64,000 nucleotides of DNA from CG2-30-44-17 sp964344725 (GCA_964344725.1 CAYFOI010000002.1:19741-83740), one strand, 5' to 3'. Numbered from the stretch's first letter, positions 45,734 through 54,381 are shown. Notes: generated by a model from the letters alone, not told the origin. Numbers and translations are program-made.

Positions 45734-46899
45734 TGTCTCTTTGGTCTTCTGCAAAAAATCACCTCAGTCAATTTAAGCTTTTTGTTAGGTATTGCGTAGT
45801 TGGCGTTATTGGTACGCTTGTTGATGTCGGTTCGCTTTATATATTCATCGAATATATGAAGATGCCTCTACTGATTGCTACGACGCTTGCTTTTCTTCTA
45901 GCTGTTATAAATAATTTCGTCCTAAACAAAATCTGGACATTCGGTAATAGTTCTAAGAATTACAAGAAGCTTTTTATTAAATTCTTGATTGTGTCTGTTG
46001 TGGGGCTGATCCTTACTGATTTCTTGATGTATGTTCAGGTTGAGATGTTTGCGATTTGGTATATTTATGCGAAGCTTATTACTTCCGGTGTAGTTCTTAC
46101 TTGGAATTTTCTTGCAAATAAATATTGGACTTTTTCAGTTAAAGAAGTGGTTTTGAGGTTACTTGAAAGTTATGAATATGAACTTTCGATAATTATTCCA
46201 GCTTATAATGAGAAGAGCCGCATCAAGGGCACGCTGCTTGCTGTTCATGATTTTATAGAAGAGCAAAACATTGATGCCGAAATAATAGTTGTCGATGATG
46301 GGAGCAGTGATAATACTTCTGAGATTGTTATGTCTAAACAAGCTAAGATTCCTAATTTGGCTGTTATTAGACTCGAGAAGAATGCTGGCAAAGGAAATGC
46401 TGTCCGGGTAGGTGTTGAAGCTGCTTTAGGTCGATATATTCTTTTTACAGATGCTGACAACTCCACACCTATCGAAGAACATACCAACCTATACGAGGCT
46501 ATAACTGGCGGCTATGATATTGCTATAGGATCCAGGTATCTTAGAGACAGCCATGTTGAGGTTAAACAGCCTTTCTTCCGTGTTATGCTTGGGAGGATCG
46601 GCAATCTGTTAATTCGAGTATTTTTGGTCAGTGATATCAAGGACACTCAATGTGGATTCAAGCTATTTCGTAATCCTGTTGCTAAGCAAATATTCCATCG
46701 TCAGAAAGTTAAGAGATGGGGATTTGATATGGAGATGATCGCTATCGCTCAACTTCTTGAATATAAGGTCGTCGAGGTTCCAGTAAGCTGGTTTAACTCC
46801 GTAGATACTAGGCTTCGTCCAGTTCGTGATGCGCTAAAAACTTTTACTGAACTTATTTATATCAAACTCAATCTTATGAGCGGGAGGTATGAGGATTAG
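45733..46899 (+). CDS. GtrA-glycosyltransferase family 2 fusion
   Basis: The 388-residue protein is a natural fusion. Residues 1-130 are four membrane helices of GtrA type (VRYCVVGVIGTLVDVG start and NFLANKYWTFS), a module thought to flip or present polyprenyl-linked sugars. Residues 142-388 are a GT2 enzyme of the dolichyl-phosphate (Alg5/DPM) kind, with IIPAYNEKSR, VVDDGSSDNT, the TDADNSTP DxD motif, GSRYLRDS and the DTQCGFKLFR acceptor loop. It would make a polyprenyl-phosphate sugar that the GT-C enzyme upstream could use. The two genes overlap. Confidence 0.88.
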   Translation: MSLWSSAKNHLSQFKLFVRYCVVGVIGTLVDVGSLYIFIEYMKMPLLIATTLAFLLAVINNFVLNKIWTFGNSSKNYKKLFIKFLIVSVVGLILTDFLMYVQVEMFAIWYIYAKLITSGVVLTWNFLANKYWTFSVKEVVLRLLESYEYELSIIIPAYNEKSRIKGTLLAVHDFIEEQNIDAEIIVVDDGSSDNTSEIVMSKQAKIPNLAVIRLEKNAGKGNAVRVGVEAALGRYILFTDADNSTPIEEHTNLYEAITGGYDIAIGSRYLRDSHVEVKQPFFRVMLGRIGNLLIRVFLVSDIKDTQCGFKLFRNPVAKQIFHRQKVKRWGFDMEMIAIAQLLEYKVVEVPVSWFNSVDTRLRPVRDALKTFTELIYIKLNLMSGRYED

Positions 46900-48002
46900 A
46901 GCGGATCGTAATATCCTCTGTCAGCCATGGCAATGCGCATTGCTTGAAGAGGGTTATCGCGCCTATTCCATCCAACTCTATATGCATCATCGGCCAAGGG
47001 CATTACTCCTTTTATGCCGTCTCCAATTATTGTTGATATAAGGGGATGCACGTTAAGTGCTTCTGTCTGCAACCTATAGTTCTCAGCCAATTCGCCCATA
47101 GTCCATTCTATTTCTTCTGGTGATTTGCCTTCTGCAAGCATTTGAGTTGCTGGATTCAAGATACCAAATCTTGTGTCTGCATATTTTCCTGCGTTATCAT
47201 CCCAAGCCTGCGCATGCATTGCCAAATAATGCATGGCAAGCAGACCTCTTTGAACTCTTGTTAGTTCTGTTGGCGGGTTTAGATATAAAGCATATTTAGT
47301 TCTTAAATCTTCGTAAGATTGTACTTCGTGTCCAATATCAACTGCCATAGGATTATTGCCAAGTATCAAGGCTGCAGATAAGTGTTCAAAAATAATGTTT
47401 GCTATTTCCTTTTGCTCAATAGCGAAATCAAAGGTTGCTCCTTCTAGCCCTTGAGTTGCTTCCAACAGGACTTTGCATTCATGTTCGAATTCATCAACAA
47501 AAGGTATTAAGTCTTCCCTATTTTGATCTCTTAGTATCTGTATTAAATTTTCTTTCATTTCTGCATATATTTTTCTTACATCTTCTGTTTCTTTTTCAAA
47601 CCCCCCTTCTTTTTCTAGATGAGGCACCCTTTCTAGAACATCGTTAGCTGTCATGCCATACATAATAGCTGCATAACTTCTTTCTCTTGCTTCTCTAGCT
47701 TCCTTGGAGTCTGTATTTGGTAGTGCTTCTCCCATAAACATTTCGAATCCTGTGTATATTGCTGACCTATTTGGGTCATTTAATGCTGCAGCGGTTACAA
47801 ATTTTGCTGTTCCTATTGCGCCTTCAATGACTTCTCCCCTTGGTGTTGTTCTTTGAGCGCTTACCTCATCCAAAACAAATTGAGGCCTTTCAATCGTTGG
47901 CTGTGGCATTTCTTGAGGCTGGTCGCTCTTCAAAAACATCGCCATAGCGAGCATAAGTAACCCCATTCTTCGCTGTCTTTTGTCTAGCAAACGCATTTTC
48001 AT
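46896..48002 (-). CDS. Unknown protein with N-terminal anchor
   Basis: The product is about 368 residues from the ATG at 48002. A longer frame starts at 48074 but would lie upstream of a TATATT box (48026-48031), so the later ATG is preferred. Residues 1-27 are basic then hydrophobic (RMGLLMLAMAMFLKS), a signal peptide or anchor. The rest is mostly helical with no recognised fold, ending WNRRDNPLQAMRIAMADRGYYD. The gene converges on the GtrA-GT2 gene with a three-base overlap. It may be a lineage-specific secreted protein. Confidence 0.55.
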   Translation of the reverse strand: MKMRLLDKRQRRMGLLMLAMAMFLKSDQPQEMPQPTIERPQFVLDEVSAQRTTPRGEVIEGAIGTAKFVTAAALNDPNRSAIYTGFEMFMGEALPNTDSKEAREARERSYAAIMYGMTANDVLERVPHLEKEGGFEKETEDVRKIYAEMKENLIQILRDQNREDLIPFVDEFEHECKVLLEATQGLEGATFDFAIEQKEIANIIFEHLSAALILGNNPMAVDIGHEVQSYEDLRTKYALYLNPPTELTRVQRGLLAMHYLAMHAQAWDDNAGKYADTRFGILNPATQMLAEGKSPEEIEWTMGELAENYRLQTEALNVHPLISTIIGDGIKGVMPLADDAYRVGWNRRDNPLQAMRIAMADRGYYDPL

Positions 48003-48112
48003 CTCGAATAAAATTAGAGTCGCGAAATATACACCAGGAATAGATGTTTGTACAGTAGTGAAGTGATACCCCAAGCTTGAGGTAATTAGAACTTGGCTTA
48101 TGGGGCAGCGTA

Positions 48113-49096
48113 CTATCTTGAAGGTGTAAAAAACGTATCTGCTATATTCTTCTCTATTTCGCGTGCTTTTTTTATTTTTTTTGAATAAATATCATAAGTA
48201 ATTTTCATTTGCTCCGCCATAAACCTGAAATACTTATTACTAGATCCATCTATAGCTTTTGCAAATGCATTCATGTGAGCTTCTCGATTGTTATCCCATA
48301 TGATGATTGGATGATAACGATGCTGTTTTAAAATATTATTCATAAGCAACCTGCCGATCCTTCCATTCCCATCTTTAAAAGGATGTATCCTTTCGAATCT
48401 ATAATAAAATTCGAATGCTAATTCTGGTGGATACATTTTATGATTCATCTTATTGAACCATCCTAGAAGGTCTTTTAGCGCTTTAGGGATTTTTTTGAAT
48501 TCCAAAGTTGCAAAATTGCCAACTACAATTGATTCTTTCCTAATCCCATGTTTTGAAGGCTCATGACCGAGTAATACTTTGTGGAGATTGACAATATTAC
48601 GTACTGCAAAAAGATTTTTGGCATCTTTCGTATAAGCAAGTGCATCTAAACTGTTTTTTACTTCTGCATTTGACCTTCCACCTTTGCGAATAGCCTCTTC
48701 AATTGTTTTCCTAGGTACGCGACTTCCTTCAAGTTTATTTGAATTGTATATAAAATCTGTTTTAAACGCCGATTCCAATCCAAATTGTCCGAATTCTGAC
48801 AACGATTCTTTCCCCCTATATAAACTACCTCTTAAATTTTCTATTGATTCAAAATTCTCAACCTCGAATATTAGTTTGTTTTTCATTTTCGACTTCCAAT
48901 ACTTTTTTCTCTCTTCCACCTCTTCTTTAATGATATTATTTTCGAACTCCATTAGCTTGAGCTCCTTTTCATCTAATGCACTATCAATTCTGCCTAATGA
49001 TTTATTTTTTGTCTTACTTTTGCTTTTCGCGACGTAAATTGTATCCGAAACGTAGTTGTACTTTTTACCGTTGATTTCTTTAACTGAGAAGTGCAT
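48113..49096 (-). CDS. Fic-family protein with inhibitory motif
   Basis: The 327-residue protein carries the Fic active-site loop HPFKDGNGRIGR (238-249), which transfers AMP or similar groups to target hydroxyls. Upstream, SNKLEG at 119-124 fits the inhibitory-helix pattern (S/T)xxxE(G/N), placing it among Fic proteins that hold themselves off with an N-terminal helix (class II). No antitoxin-like small gene is adjacent. The target is unknown. It is a single gene, separated from tRNA-Arg by structured element copy B. Confidence 0.9.
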   Translation of the reverse strand: MHFSVKEINGKKYNYVSDTIYVAKSKSKTKNKSLGRIDSALDEKELKLMEFENNIIKEEVEERKKYWKSKMKNKLIFEVENFESIENLRGSLYRGKESLSEFGQFGLESAFKTDFIYNSNKLEGSRVPRKTIEEAIRKGGRSNAEVKNSLDALAYTKDAKNLFAVRNIVNLHKVLLGHEPSKHGIRKESIVVGNFATLEFKKIPKALKDLLGWFNKMNHKMYPPELAFEFYYRFERIHPFKDGNGRIGRLLMNNILKQHRYHPIIIWDNNREAHMNAFAKAIDGSSNKYFRFMAEQMKITYDIYSKKIKKAREIEKNIADTFFTPSR

Positions 49097-49192
49097 TTTT
49101 TTGATTTGCTTTTTTAACTATTTTATTGTGGTTAAAACTATATCACAGGTTTGGAGCGCCGTCAATACTTAACTGCAAAATGACTACTTTGC

Positions 49193-49328
49193 AATAGGGC
49201 TCGGCTTGATTCTCTACGAAAAATGTTCACTCATCTTACGACTCGTAAAGCATTTTTCTTGAGAATCCTCCTGCGCTACGTCGAAAGTGCGGTTTCGACT
49301 TTGCTTCGGACCGTCGAGCTCACTACTA
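49193..49328 (+). repeat. Structured intergenic element, copy B
   Basis: This is the cleanest copy. The closing helix is GGGCTCG (49197-49203) / CGAGCTC (49315-49321). The second helix is GATTCTC (49208) with GAAAAATG (49218), pairing with CATTTTTC (49251) and GAGAATC (49261), and its apical hairpin is TTACG-ACT-CGTAA. ATCCTCCTGCGCTAC follows, then the third helix GTCGAAA / TTTCGAC (49280/49293), GCTTCGGACCGTC and CTCACTACTA. It ends next to the 3' end of tRNA-Arg on the other strand, just as copy A ends at tRNA-Leu. Confidence 0.87.
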
Positions 49329-49331
49329 ACA

Positions 49332-49407
49332 TGGTACCCGAGACAGGATTCGAACCTGTGACCTTCGCCTTAGAAGGGCGCTGCTCTATCCACTGAGCTA
49401 CTCGGGC
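49332..49407 (-). tRNA. tRNA-Arg (anticodon UCU)
   Basis: The 76-base gene has acceptor GCCCGAG/CTCGGGT (with a G-U closing pair), D arm, anticodon stem CGCC/GGCG around CTTCTAA, and T loop GTTCGAATC. The 3' CCA is encoded (49332-49334). Confidence 0.97.
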
Positions 49408-49422
49408 GTGGTTTTCTCTATT

Positions 49423-49431
49423 ATTTTACCA
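49423..49431 (-). promoter_or_regulatory. Extended -10 of tRNA-Arg
   Basis: On the minus strand TGG-TAAAAT lies about 16 bases before the mature tRNA. There is no clear -35 box, consistent with an extended -10 promoter. Confidence 0.5.
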
Positions 49432-49465
49432 TTTTCTTCGGCAGCATTCTATGATTTCTTTCCGA

Positions 49466-50212
49466 TTAAATCAACTTGATCGTCGCCTCGTACATCTCCA
49501 ATACTTCCGGGTGTAAAAATATGTAATATTCGAGACTTATTGCGATGCTGTTATTCACAATGTGGAAGAAAATTCCCGGATATAGGCTTTTGCTTTTAAA
49601 AAACATCCAATTGAGTATTAATCCTAGTAAAAATAGTGGCATAAAAACTTGGAATTCTAGGTGAATACTGGCGAAAATTGCTGCTGAGATAACAAACGCT
49701 AACCACTTTGGCCATTTCCCTGCCATCGTTTGGAATACAAATCCTCTGAAAAAGATTTCTTCTAAGATCGGAGCTACTAGCGTAATTATCATGATGACGA
49801 CTATTACTCCTGCTCCTTCTCCTAAGAAACTCATATGTGATTCTTGTTGTCCAAATCCAGGGATTTCAACGTTGTATGAGAGCATTATTTGAACAATCAC
49901 AAGCATGATTGATATGTATGCCAGATAGCCTAATCCGGCTATTTTTAGGATTTGTTTCCATCCGATTTTTACAAAACCAAACTCTTTGATTCTGACTCCT
50001 CTGATTTTCATTACTACAAATAGTGGTAGCAGGAATATTGCCGTTTGTATCAGGTATATTAGTGCAAATGCCATCCCTCCTATCTCTTCATCGCTAGTAT
50101 CTGCGAAATACGGAATGTTGCTGACTATTATTTGCGTCAACAAAGTAAGCACAATGACTCCTATTAGCACGCCTATGATATCTACTATTTTGAAGAAAGA
50201 TTTTTTGTTCAT
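49466..50212 (-). CDS. CPBP-family intramembrane protease
   Basis: The 248-residue protein has about seven hydrophobic segments. The Rce1/CPBP catalytic motifs are present: E151-E152 with R156 in EEIFFRGF, H184 in FASIHLEF and H217 in FFHIVNN. Such proteases process membrane or prenylated peptides, and some serve in bacteriocin self-immunity. No bacteriocin gene is seen nearby. It is divergent to ruvB. Confidence 0.92.
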   Translation of the reverse strand: MNKKSFFKIVDIIGVLIGVIVLTLLTQIIVSNIPYFADTSDEEIGGMAFALIYLIQTAIFLLPLFVVMKIRGVRIKEFGFVKIGWKQILKIAGLGYLAYISIMLVIVQIMLSYNVEIPGFGQQESHMSFLGEGAGVIVVIMIITLVAPILEEIFFRGFVFQTMAGKWPKWLAFVISAAIFASIHLEFQVFMPLFLLGLILNWMFFKSKSLYPGIFFHIVNNSIAISLEYYIFLHPEVLEMYEATIKLI

Positions 50213-50282
50213 CTTGTGGAATTTTACGTGGTTTTGCGGTATTTTGGAAGTTGTAAGGCATAAGATATAAGTATTAAGTTCT

Positions 50283-50299
50283 GTTGCGCAAAGCGCAAC
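50283..50299 (+). repeat. 7-bp stem, 3-base loop mini-hairpin (copy 4)
   Basis: GTTGCGC-AAA-GCGCAAC lies in the ruvB leader, of the same design as those in the ileS and purB leaders. Confidence 0.5.
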
Positions 50300-50339
50300 T
50301 CCATCTACTACAAACTACAACTACGTACTACCACTACTA

Positions 50340-51389
50340 ATGGCGATAGTTTCAAAAAAATCTCAAAAACAAGATGAGCGCATAGTCGCTTCTAGTACAA
50401 CTGATGAACCAGACAAGAATGAGTTTTCACTCAGGCCAAAAACTATGGGTGAATATGTCGGTCAATCTGAGGTTAAAAAGAATCTTTCTGTATTCATAGA
50501 GGCGGCCAAAAAGCGCGGCGATGCACTTGAGCATGTTCTTTTCCATGGTCCTCCGGGTCTTGGGAAAACCACTCTGGCGAATATTTTGGCGAAAGAGATG
50601 AATGTAAATATTAAGACGACTGCCGGCCCTGCTCTTGAGAAACAAGGTGATTTAGCGGCAATTCTTACGAATCTCAAGCCTAATGACATTCTGTTCATTG
50701 ATGAGATTCATCGATTGAAGGCTCCTGTTGAGGAGATCCTTTATAGTGCGATGGAAGATTTCTGTCTTGATATAGTTATTGGCAAAGGTCCTGCTGCACG
50801 TTCGATGAGGCTAAGCTTGCCGAAGTTCACGCTTGTGGGTGCAACAACTAAGCTAAGTATGCTCTCATCACCTCTTCGTGACAGGTTTGGGAATCTTATT
50901 AAGCTTGAGTTTTATAAGGAGGCTGAGATTGAGGAGATTATAGATAGATCGGCTTCGATATTTGGTTTAAAAATAAATCAAGATGCTTGCGTTCGCCTTG
51001 CTAAGTCTTCTAGGCGAACACCTAGAATTGCGAATCGACTTCTTAAACGAGTTCGTGATTTTGCAACAGTTTATGGAGATGATGATTCTATTGATCTTAA
51101 GATCGTTGAAAAAGCTTTGGATGCGCTTGGTGTAGACGAACTAGGACTCGACAACACAGATAGGCAGATACTTGAGACCATCGCTGATAAGTTCCGTGGT
51201 GGTCCTGTAGGTTTAAATACTATTGCAGCCGCTACTAATGAGGAGCAAAATACTGTCGAAGATATTTATGAACCTTATTTGCTTCAACTCGGCTTTTTGG
51301 AAAGGACTCCGCGAGGTCGCATGATTACAGATCGCGCTTACAAGCACCTCGGGCTGACTGCACCAGAAGGTCAAACAACGCTTCTATAA
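50340..51389 (+). CDS. ruvB: Holliday junction ATP-dependent DNA helicase RuvB
   Basis: RuvB pumps branch migration with RuvA. The 349-residue protein starts with a basic region, then LRPKTMGEYVGQ. Walker A GPPGLGKTT lies near 66, Walker B FIDEIHRL near 120, sensor 1 VGATTKLSML near 165, and the C-terminal winged helix ends GFLERTPRGRMITDRAY. Neither ruvA nor ruvC is adjacent. The leader holds CTACTA-type short repeats and no SD. A lipoprotein gene follows after 22 bases. Confidence 0.97.
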   Translation: MAIVSKKSQKQDERIVASSTTDEPDKNEFSLRPKTMGEYVGQSEVKKNLSVFIEAAKKRGDALEHVLFHGPPGLGKTTLANILAKEMNVNIKTTAGPALEKQGDLAAILTNLKPNDILFIDEIHRLKAPVEEILYSAMEDFCLDIVIGKGPAARSMRLSLPKFTLVGATTKLSMLSSPLRDRFGNLIKLEFYKEAEIEEIIDRSASIFGLKINQDACVRLAKSSRRTPRIANRLLKRVRDFATVYGDDDSIDLKIVEKALDALGVDELGLDNTDRQILETIADKFRGGPVGLNTIAAATNEEQNTVEDIYEPYLLQLGFLERTPRGRMITDRAYKHLGLTAPEGQTTLL

Positions 51390-51411
51390 TCCTATAATCC
51401 TAACTATTATC

Positions 51412-52950
51412 ATGAAAAAAATTGCTTTTGTACTGCTCATTTCGCTGCTCATCTTGCCTTTTAATGGATGTTTTGGCGGAGAAGAGGTAGTTGAGGAGAT
51501 TTCATACGAAGAGTATACCGGTGTTCTTAAATCTCTTGGTGGAATCAAGGTTAGCAAGAATGCTACTCATATCCTTCAAACTGAGGATGGCGACATTTTG
51601 TACGTTTATAGCGACACTTATGATCTCGATGACGAGGGATATCTCGGTAACAAAATTGAAATTAGTGGCGAGGTGACCGAAGCCAGTGAAAAAGGCAAAG
51701 ATGTTGTAAATATTATGGAGATTACTGCCGTAGAGGAGGTTGAAGACGAAGAGGAGGAGATTACTGAGGAAACCTATTCCAACCAAGATTTAGGATTTTC
51801 TTGGACTGTTATGAGTAATTGGGAGGTCGAGGATGATGAAGGTTATGCACTGTTCACATTGCCTTTGATGGAGGCAGAAGAGGCAGAGACTGACGAAGAA
51901 AAGATGGAATTAGATACTCCAGAGATTGAGAACGATTATTTTGTCGTTAAGGTTTTTGTTATGGAAGCTGAGATGGAATTGGCTGATTGGCTAATCGAAT
52001 ACTCCCCTGCTACTGCTGAAATTGCTGTTGCTAGCAGTGTTGGAGAAGATGCTCTCCCGAGCCTGAAAGTTGTCTCTGAGCTAGAAGATGTTGAGACTTA
52101 TTACGTTTACCGTACTGGTGACACTGTTTATGAGATTTCTCACTATAATTTTGATATAGATAACCGGACTTATTTCCGAAATCTATTCTACGATGCTCTT
52201 TATACGTTCAAGGTAATACCTCTTGATGGAGAAGGAGAGGATAGCGATGACGAAGATGATAAAGACACAGAAGATGAAGATGATGAAGAAGACGTTGACG
52301 AGACAGAAGATTCGCCTAGTTATGACGAAGCTATTTCTTACATTGAATCTAGTATAGGTGACATTGTGTCTGGAGCTGATGGAGTTTCTCTATATGAGTT
52401 CGTTGATCCTTATTATGTTTATGTGAATTATGTTGATGGTGCGGAAGAAGGACGTGTTTTATTGAAATATGGTGTTGGACCAGGGTTTGATTATGAGGTT
52501 TTGGCGACTTTTGAGCCTGGCGAATATACAGATTGGGAGCTTGTATCTGGCGAGGATGAAGCTTCTGGGATGCCTAAATCTCTGATTGAGGCTGGCTCCA
52601 GTACAGCTATTGAGATTATGGAAGGTTATTATTATTTCGAGAGTTTGCCTTACGAATTTACTATTCAATATCCTTCTAGCTGGTACTACAGCGGTGGTGG
52701 TGGGCATTATAGTTTTAGTGATACTTCTGAAGGAGAAGAGTTGATTGGGCTTGATGTTCTGGATTTCAGCATAGATGTTTCTAGTGGGTCTTCTATTGAT
52801 TTAGCTAATGGGAAGACTGGAAAAACTATCAGTAGTGGTGATGTCCATGGTGTTTATGTAGAGAGAGACGATAGTTCGTCTTACTATCTTGAGGGAACAA
52901 GTGATTATTACGATATTATTGTGGATATGGCTGGGAGTATTGTAGATTAA
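51412..52950 (+). CDS. Large acidic lipoprotein of unknown function
   Basis: The 512-residue product has a signal peptide with lipobox LPFNGC (Cys20). Residues 25-110 form a small beta-rich domain, perhaps OB-like (ILQTEDGDILYVYSD). Residues 125-270 hold a second domain starting YSNQDLGFSWTV, a pattern that recurs as YEFTIQYPSSWYYSG near residue 420, so the two may be duplicated PsbP-like modules. An Asp/Glu linker (about 280-310) separates the halves. It is exported and membrane-anchored. A long hairpin starts at its stop codon. Confidence 0.68.
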   Translation: MKKIAFVLLISLLILPFNGCFGGEEVVEEISYEEYTGVLKSLGGIKVSKNATHILQTEDGDILYVYSDTYDLDDEGYLGNKIEISGEVTEASEKGKDVVNIMEITAVEEVEDEEEEITEETYSNQDLGFSWTVMSNWEVEDDEGYALFTLPLMEAEEAETDEEKMELDTPEIENDYFVVKVFVMEAEMELADWLIEYSPATAEIAVASSVGEDALPSLKVVSELEDVETYYVYRTGDTVYEISHYNFDIDNRTYFRNLFYDALYTFKVIPLDGEGEDSDDEDDKDTEDEDDEEDVDETEDSPSYDEAISYIESSIGDIVSGADGVSLYEFVDPYYVYVNYVDGAEEGRVLLKYGVGPGFDYEVLATFEPGEYTDWELVSGEDEASGMPKSLIEAGSSTAIEIMEGYYYFESLPYEFTIQYPSSWYYSGGGGHYSFSDTSEGEELIGLDVLDFSIDVSSGSSIDLANGKTGKTISSGDVHGVYVERDDSSSYYLEGTSDYYDIIVDMAGSIVD

Positions 52951-53066
52951 AGTTTTAATGAACTACTTCGAATATGGCATCGCCTCCTGTTATTCTCGCT
53001 CTAACATGTACGAGCTCGAATAACTATGATCTCTGCTGATATATTCGAGAGTAGTTATTAAAATTT
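52950..53066 (+). repeat. Long hairpin after the lipoprotein stop codon
   Basis: The arm TTTTAAT-AACTACT-TCGAATAT (52953-52975) pairs with ATATTCGA-AGTAGTT-ATTAAAA (53041-53063) with small bulges, and pairs continue to the stop codon. Inside are CCTCCTG and a second hairpin GTTATTC-GCTC / GAGC-GAATAAC. The organisation echoes the hairpin at 41042. Confidence 0.75.
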
Positions 53067-53118
53067 AGGAGTAATAATAACTACAAGCTACCTCCTACAA
53101 GCTACAAGCTAAATCAAT

Positions 53119-53622
53119 ATGAGACTTACGCGTGATTTTTTTAAGAGACCTACTCTCGAGGTCGCTCGAGATCTTCTTGGCAAATATATGATATTCGAAG
53201 GTAAGTCTGGGCGCATTACAGAGGTCGAAGCTTATATTGGAAAAGATGATCCAGCTTGTCATGCGACGCGCGGAATGACTGAGAGGAATCGCGTAATGTT
53301 TGGCCCTGCTGGGCATGCTTATGTTTATTTTATTTATGGGATGTACTACTGTTTGAATTTCGTTACTGAGCAAGAAGGGTTCCCTGCCGCAGTTTTGATT
53401 CGAGGAGTTGTTTCCGATGATGTTGAAGGGAAAACTGATGGTCCTGGGAAGTTGTGTAGAGAGTTCGGGATTACCAGGGAGCATGATGGACTCGATTTGT
53501 GTAATGGAGGTGATTTTTATATTGAAGATCGTGGCGAAAGACCATCCTCAATCAAAGAGACTCCGAGGATTGGAATTAAGGTTGGGACTGATAAAATGTG
53601 GCGGTTTATTTCCTCCGACTAG
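53119..53622 (+). CDS. mpg: DNA-3-methyladenine glycosylase (AAG/Mpg family)
   Basis: This enzyme excises alkylated purines in base-excision repair. The 167-residue protein has the family start DFFKRPTLEVARDLLGK, the catalytic Glu E37 in TEVEAYIG, the ACHATRGMTERNRVMFG loop, and AYVYFIYGMYYCLN, which forms the DNA-intercalating strand with its Tyr. It is shorter than most homologues (about 190-200) but keeps all core motifs. Its end overlaps a convergent unknown gene by 17 bases. The leader has CTACAAG repeats and no SD. Confidence 0.93.
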   Translation: MRLTRDFFKRPTLEVARDLLGKYMIFEGKSGRITEVEAYIGKDDPACHATRGMTERNRVMFGPAGHAYVYFIYGMYYCLNFVTEQEGFPAAVLIRGVVSDDVEGKTDGPGKLCREFGITREHDGLDLCNGGDFYIEDRGERPSSIKETPRIGIKVGTDKMWRFISSD

Positions 53623-54274
53623 GTCGATTACCATCTGCAGCACCTCCTTGCAATGGATTAGCAATTCCCTTCATCTCTAATGCACTAGCCATTGCCCGAG
53701 AAAAATCTCGACTCATTCTGGCCAAAGAACGAGCTGCTTTCTTGCCTTTGTTGTTTGATTTTAGAAGGATTTTGTATATATCATAGCCTTTCTTGAACTG
53801 CACTAGTACAAGATTAAATGTAATTGGATACCAACCTGGGTCGCCATCCTTGAGTCTTCTTGCACCTGCATATATTCCTATATCGAATTCTATAGCTGCA
53901 AGACAGTTCGCGACACCTTCTGCTGAATCTTTTACGCCTCTGATCGTAATCTTGCACTCTTGTGGATTTTTGTCTCTTTCTCTCATTCCTCCTTTAAATA
54001 GACTACTAAAAGCATTCCTAATATCAGAATAATAACCTGGCTCTCCAAAAACATGACTTCTTTCATCTGTATGCTGATGTCCTTGTGTTAGCCTGGCCGA
54101 CTCTAGCCCAGGTCTAATTTCATTATCAAAATACTGTACTAGTATGCCCGACAGCCATTCTACAACCTCTTCTGGAGGAGAATCTATGTCTAGCATCTGC
54201 CCTATAGGCAATGTTTCTTCTATCTGAGCTTGGATTTCTTCAAGCCATTTAGGTCGTAATGGCTCTGCTGTCAT
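53606..54274 (-). CDS. Unknown cytosolic protein
   Basis: The 222-residue product has no recognised family. Residues 1-60 are helical (EIQAQIEETLPIGQMLDID). A beta-rich central part includes NPQECKITIRGVKDSAEGVA and ITFNLVLVQFKKGYDI. A very basic C-terminus (SNNKGKKAARSLARMSRD and NRPSRRK) may bind nucleic acid. There is no signal peptide. It has an extended -10 promoter and is divergent from clpC. Confidence 0.5.
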   Translation of the reverse strand: MTAEPLRPKWLEEIQAQIEETLPIGQMLDIDSPPEEVVEWLSGILVQYFDNEIRPGLESARLTQGHQHTDERSHVFGEPGYYSDIRNAFSSLFKGGMRERDKNPQECKITIRGVKDSAEGVANCLAAIEFDIGIYAGARRLKDGDPGWYPITFNLVLVQFKKGYDIYKILLKSNNKGKKAARSLARMSRDFSRAMASALEMKGIANPLQGGAADGNRPSRRK

Positions 54275-54301
54275 ATTCTTTTTGAATTATTGTCTTTTTA
54301 T

Positions 54302-54310
54302 ATTATAACA
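54302..54310 (-). promoter_or_regulatory. Extended -10 promoter of the 222-residue protein gene
   Basis: On the minus strand TGT-TATAAT lies 28 bases before the ATG at 54274. Confidence 0.55.
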
Positions 54311-54352
54311 CATAACCCTGCGCTGGTCTACCCATCTGTTATTGTTATTCGT

Positions 54353-54381
54353 TTGACTCCGTCGAATTAGCGCTCTACAAT
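54353..54381 (+). promoter_or_regulatory. CIRCE-controlled clpC promoter
   Basis: TTGACT (54353-54358), 17 bases, TACAAT (54376-54381). The -10 box falls exactly in the spacer of a CIRCE operator, so HrcA binding would block it. Confidence 0.8.
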
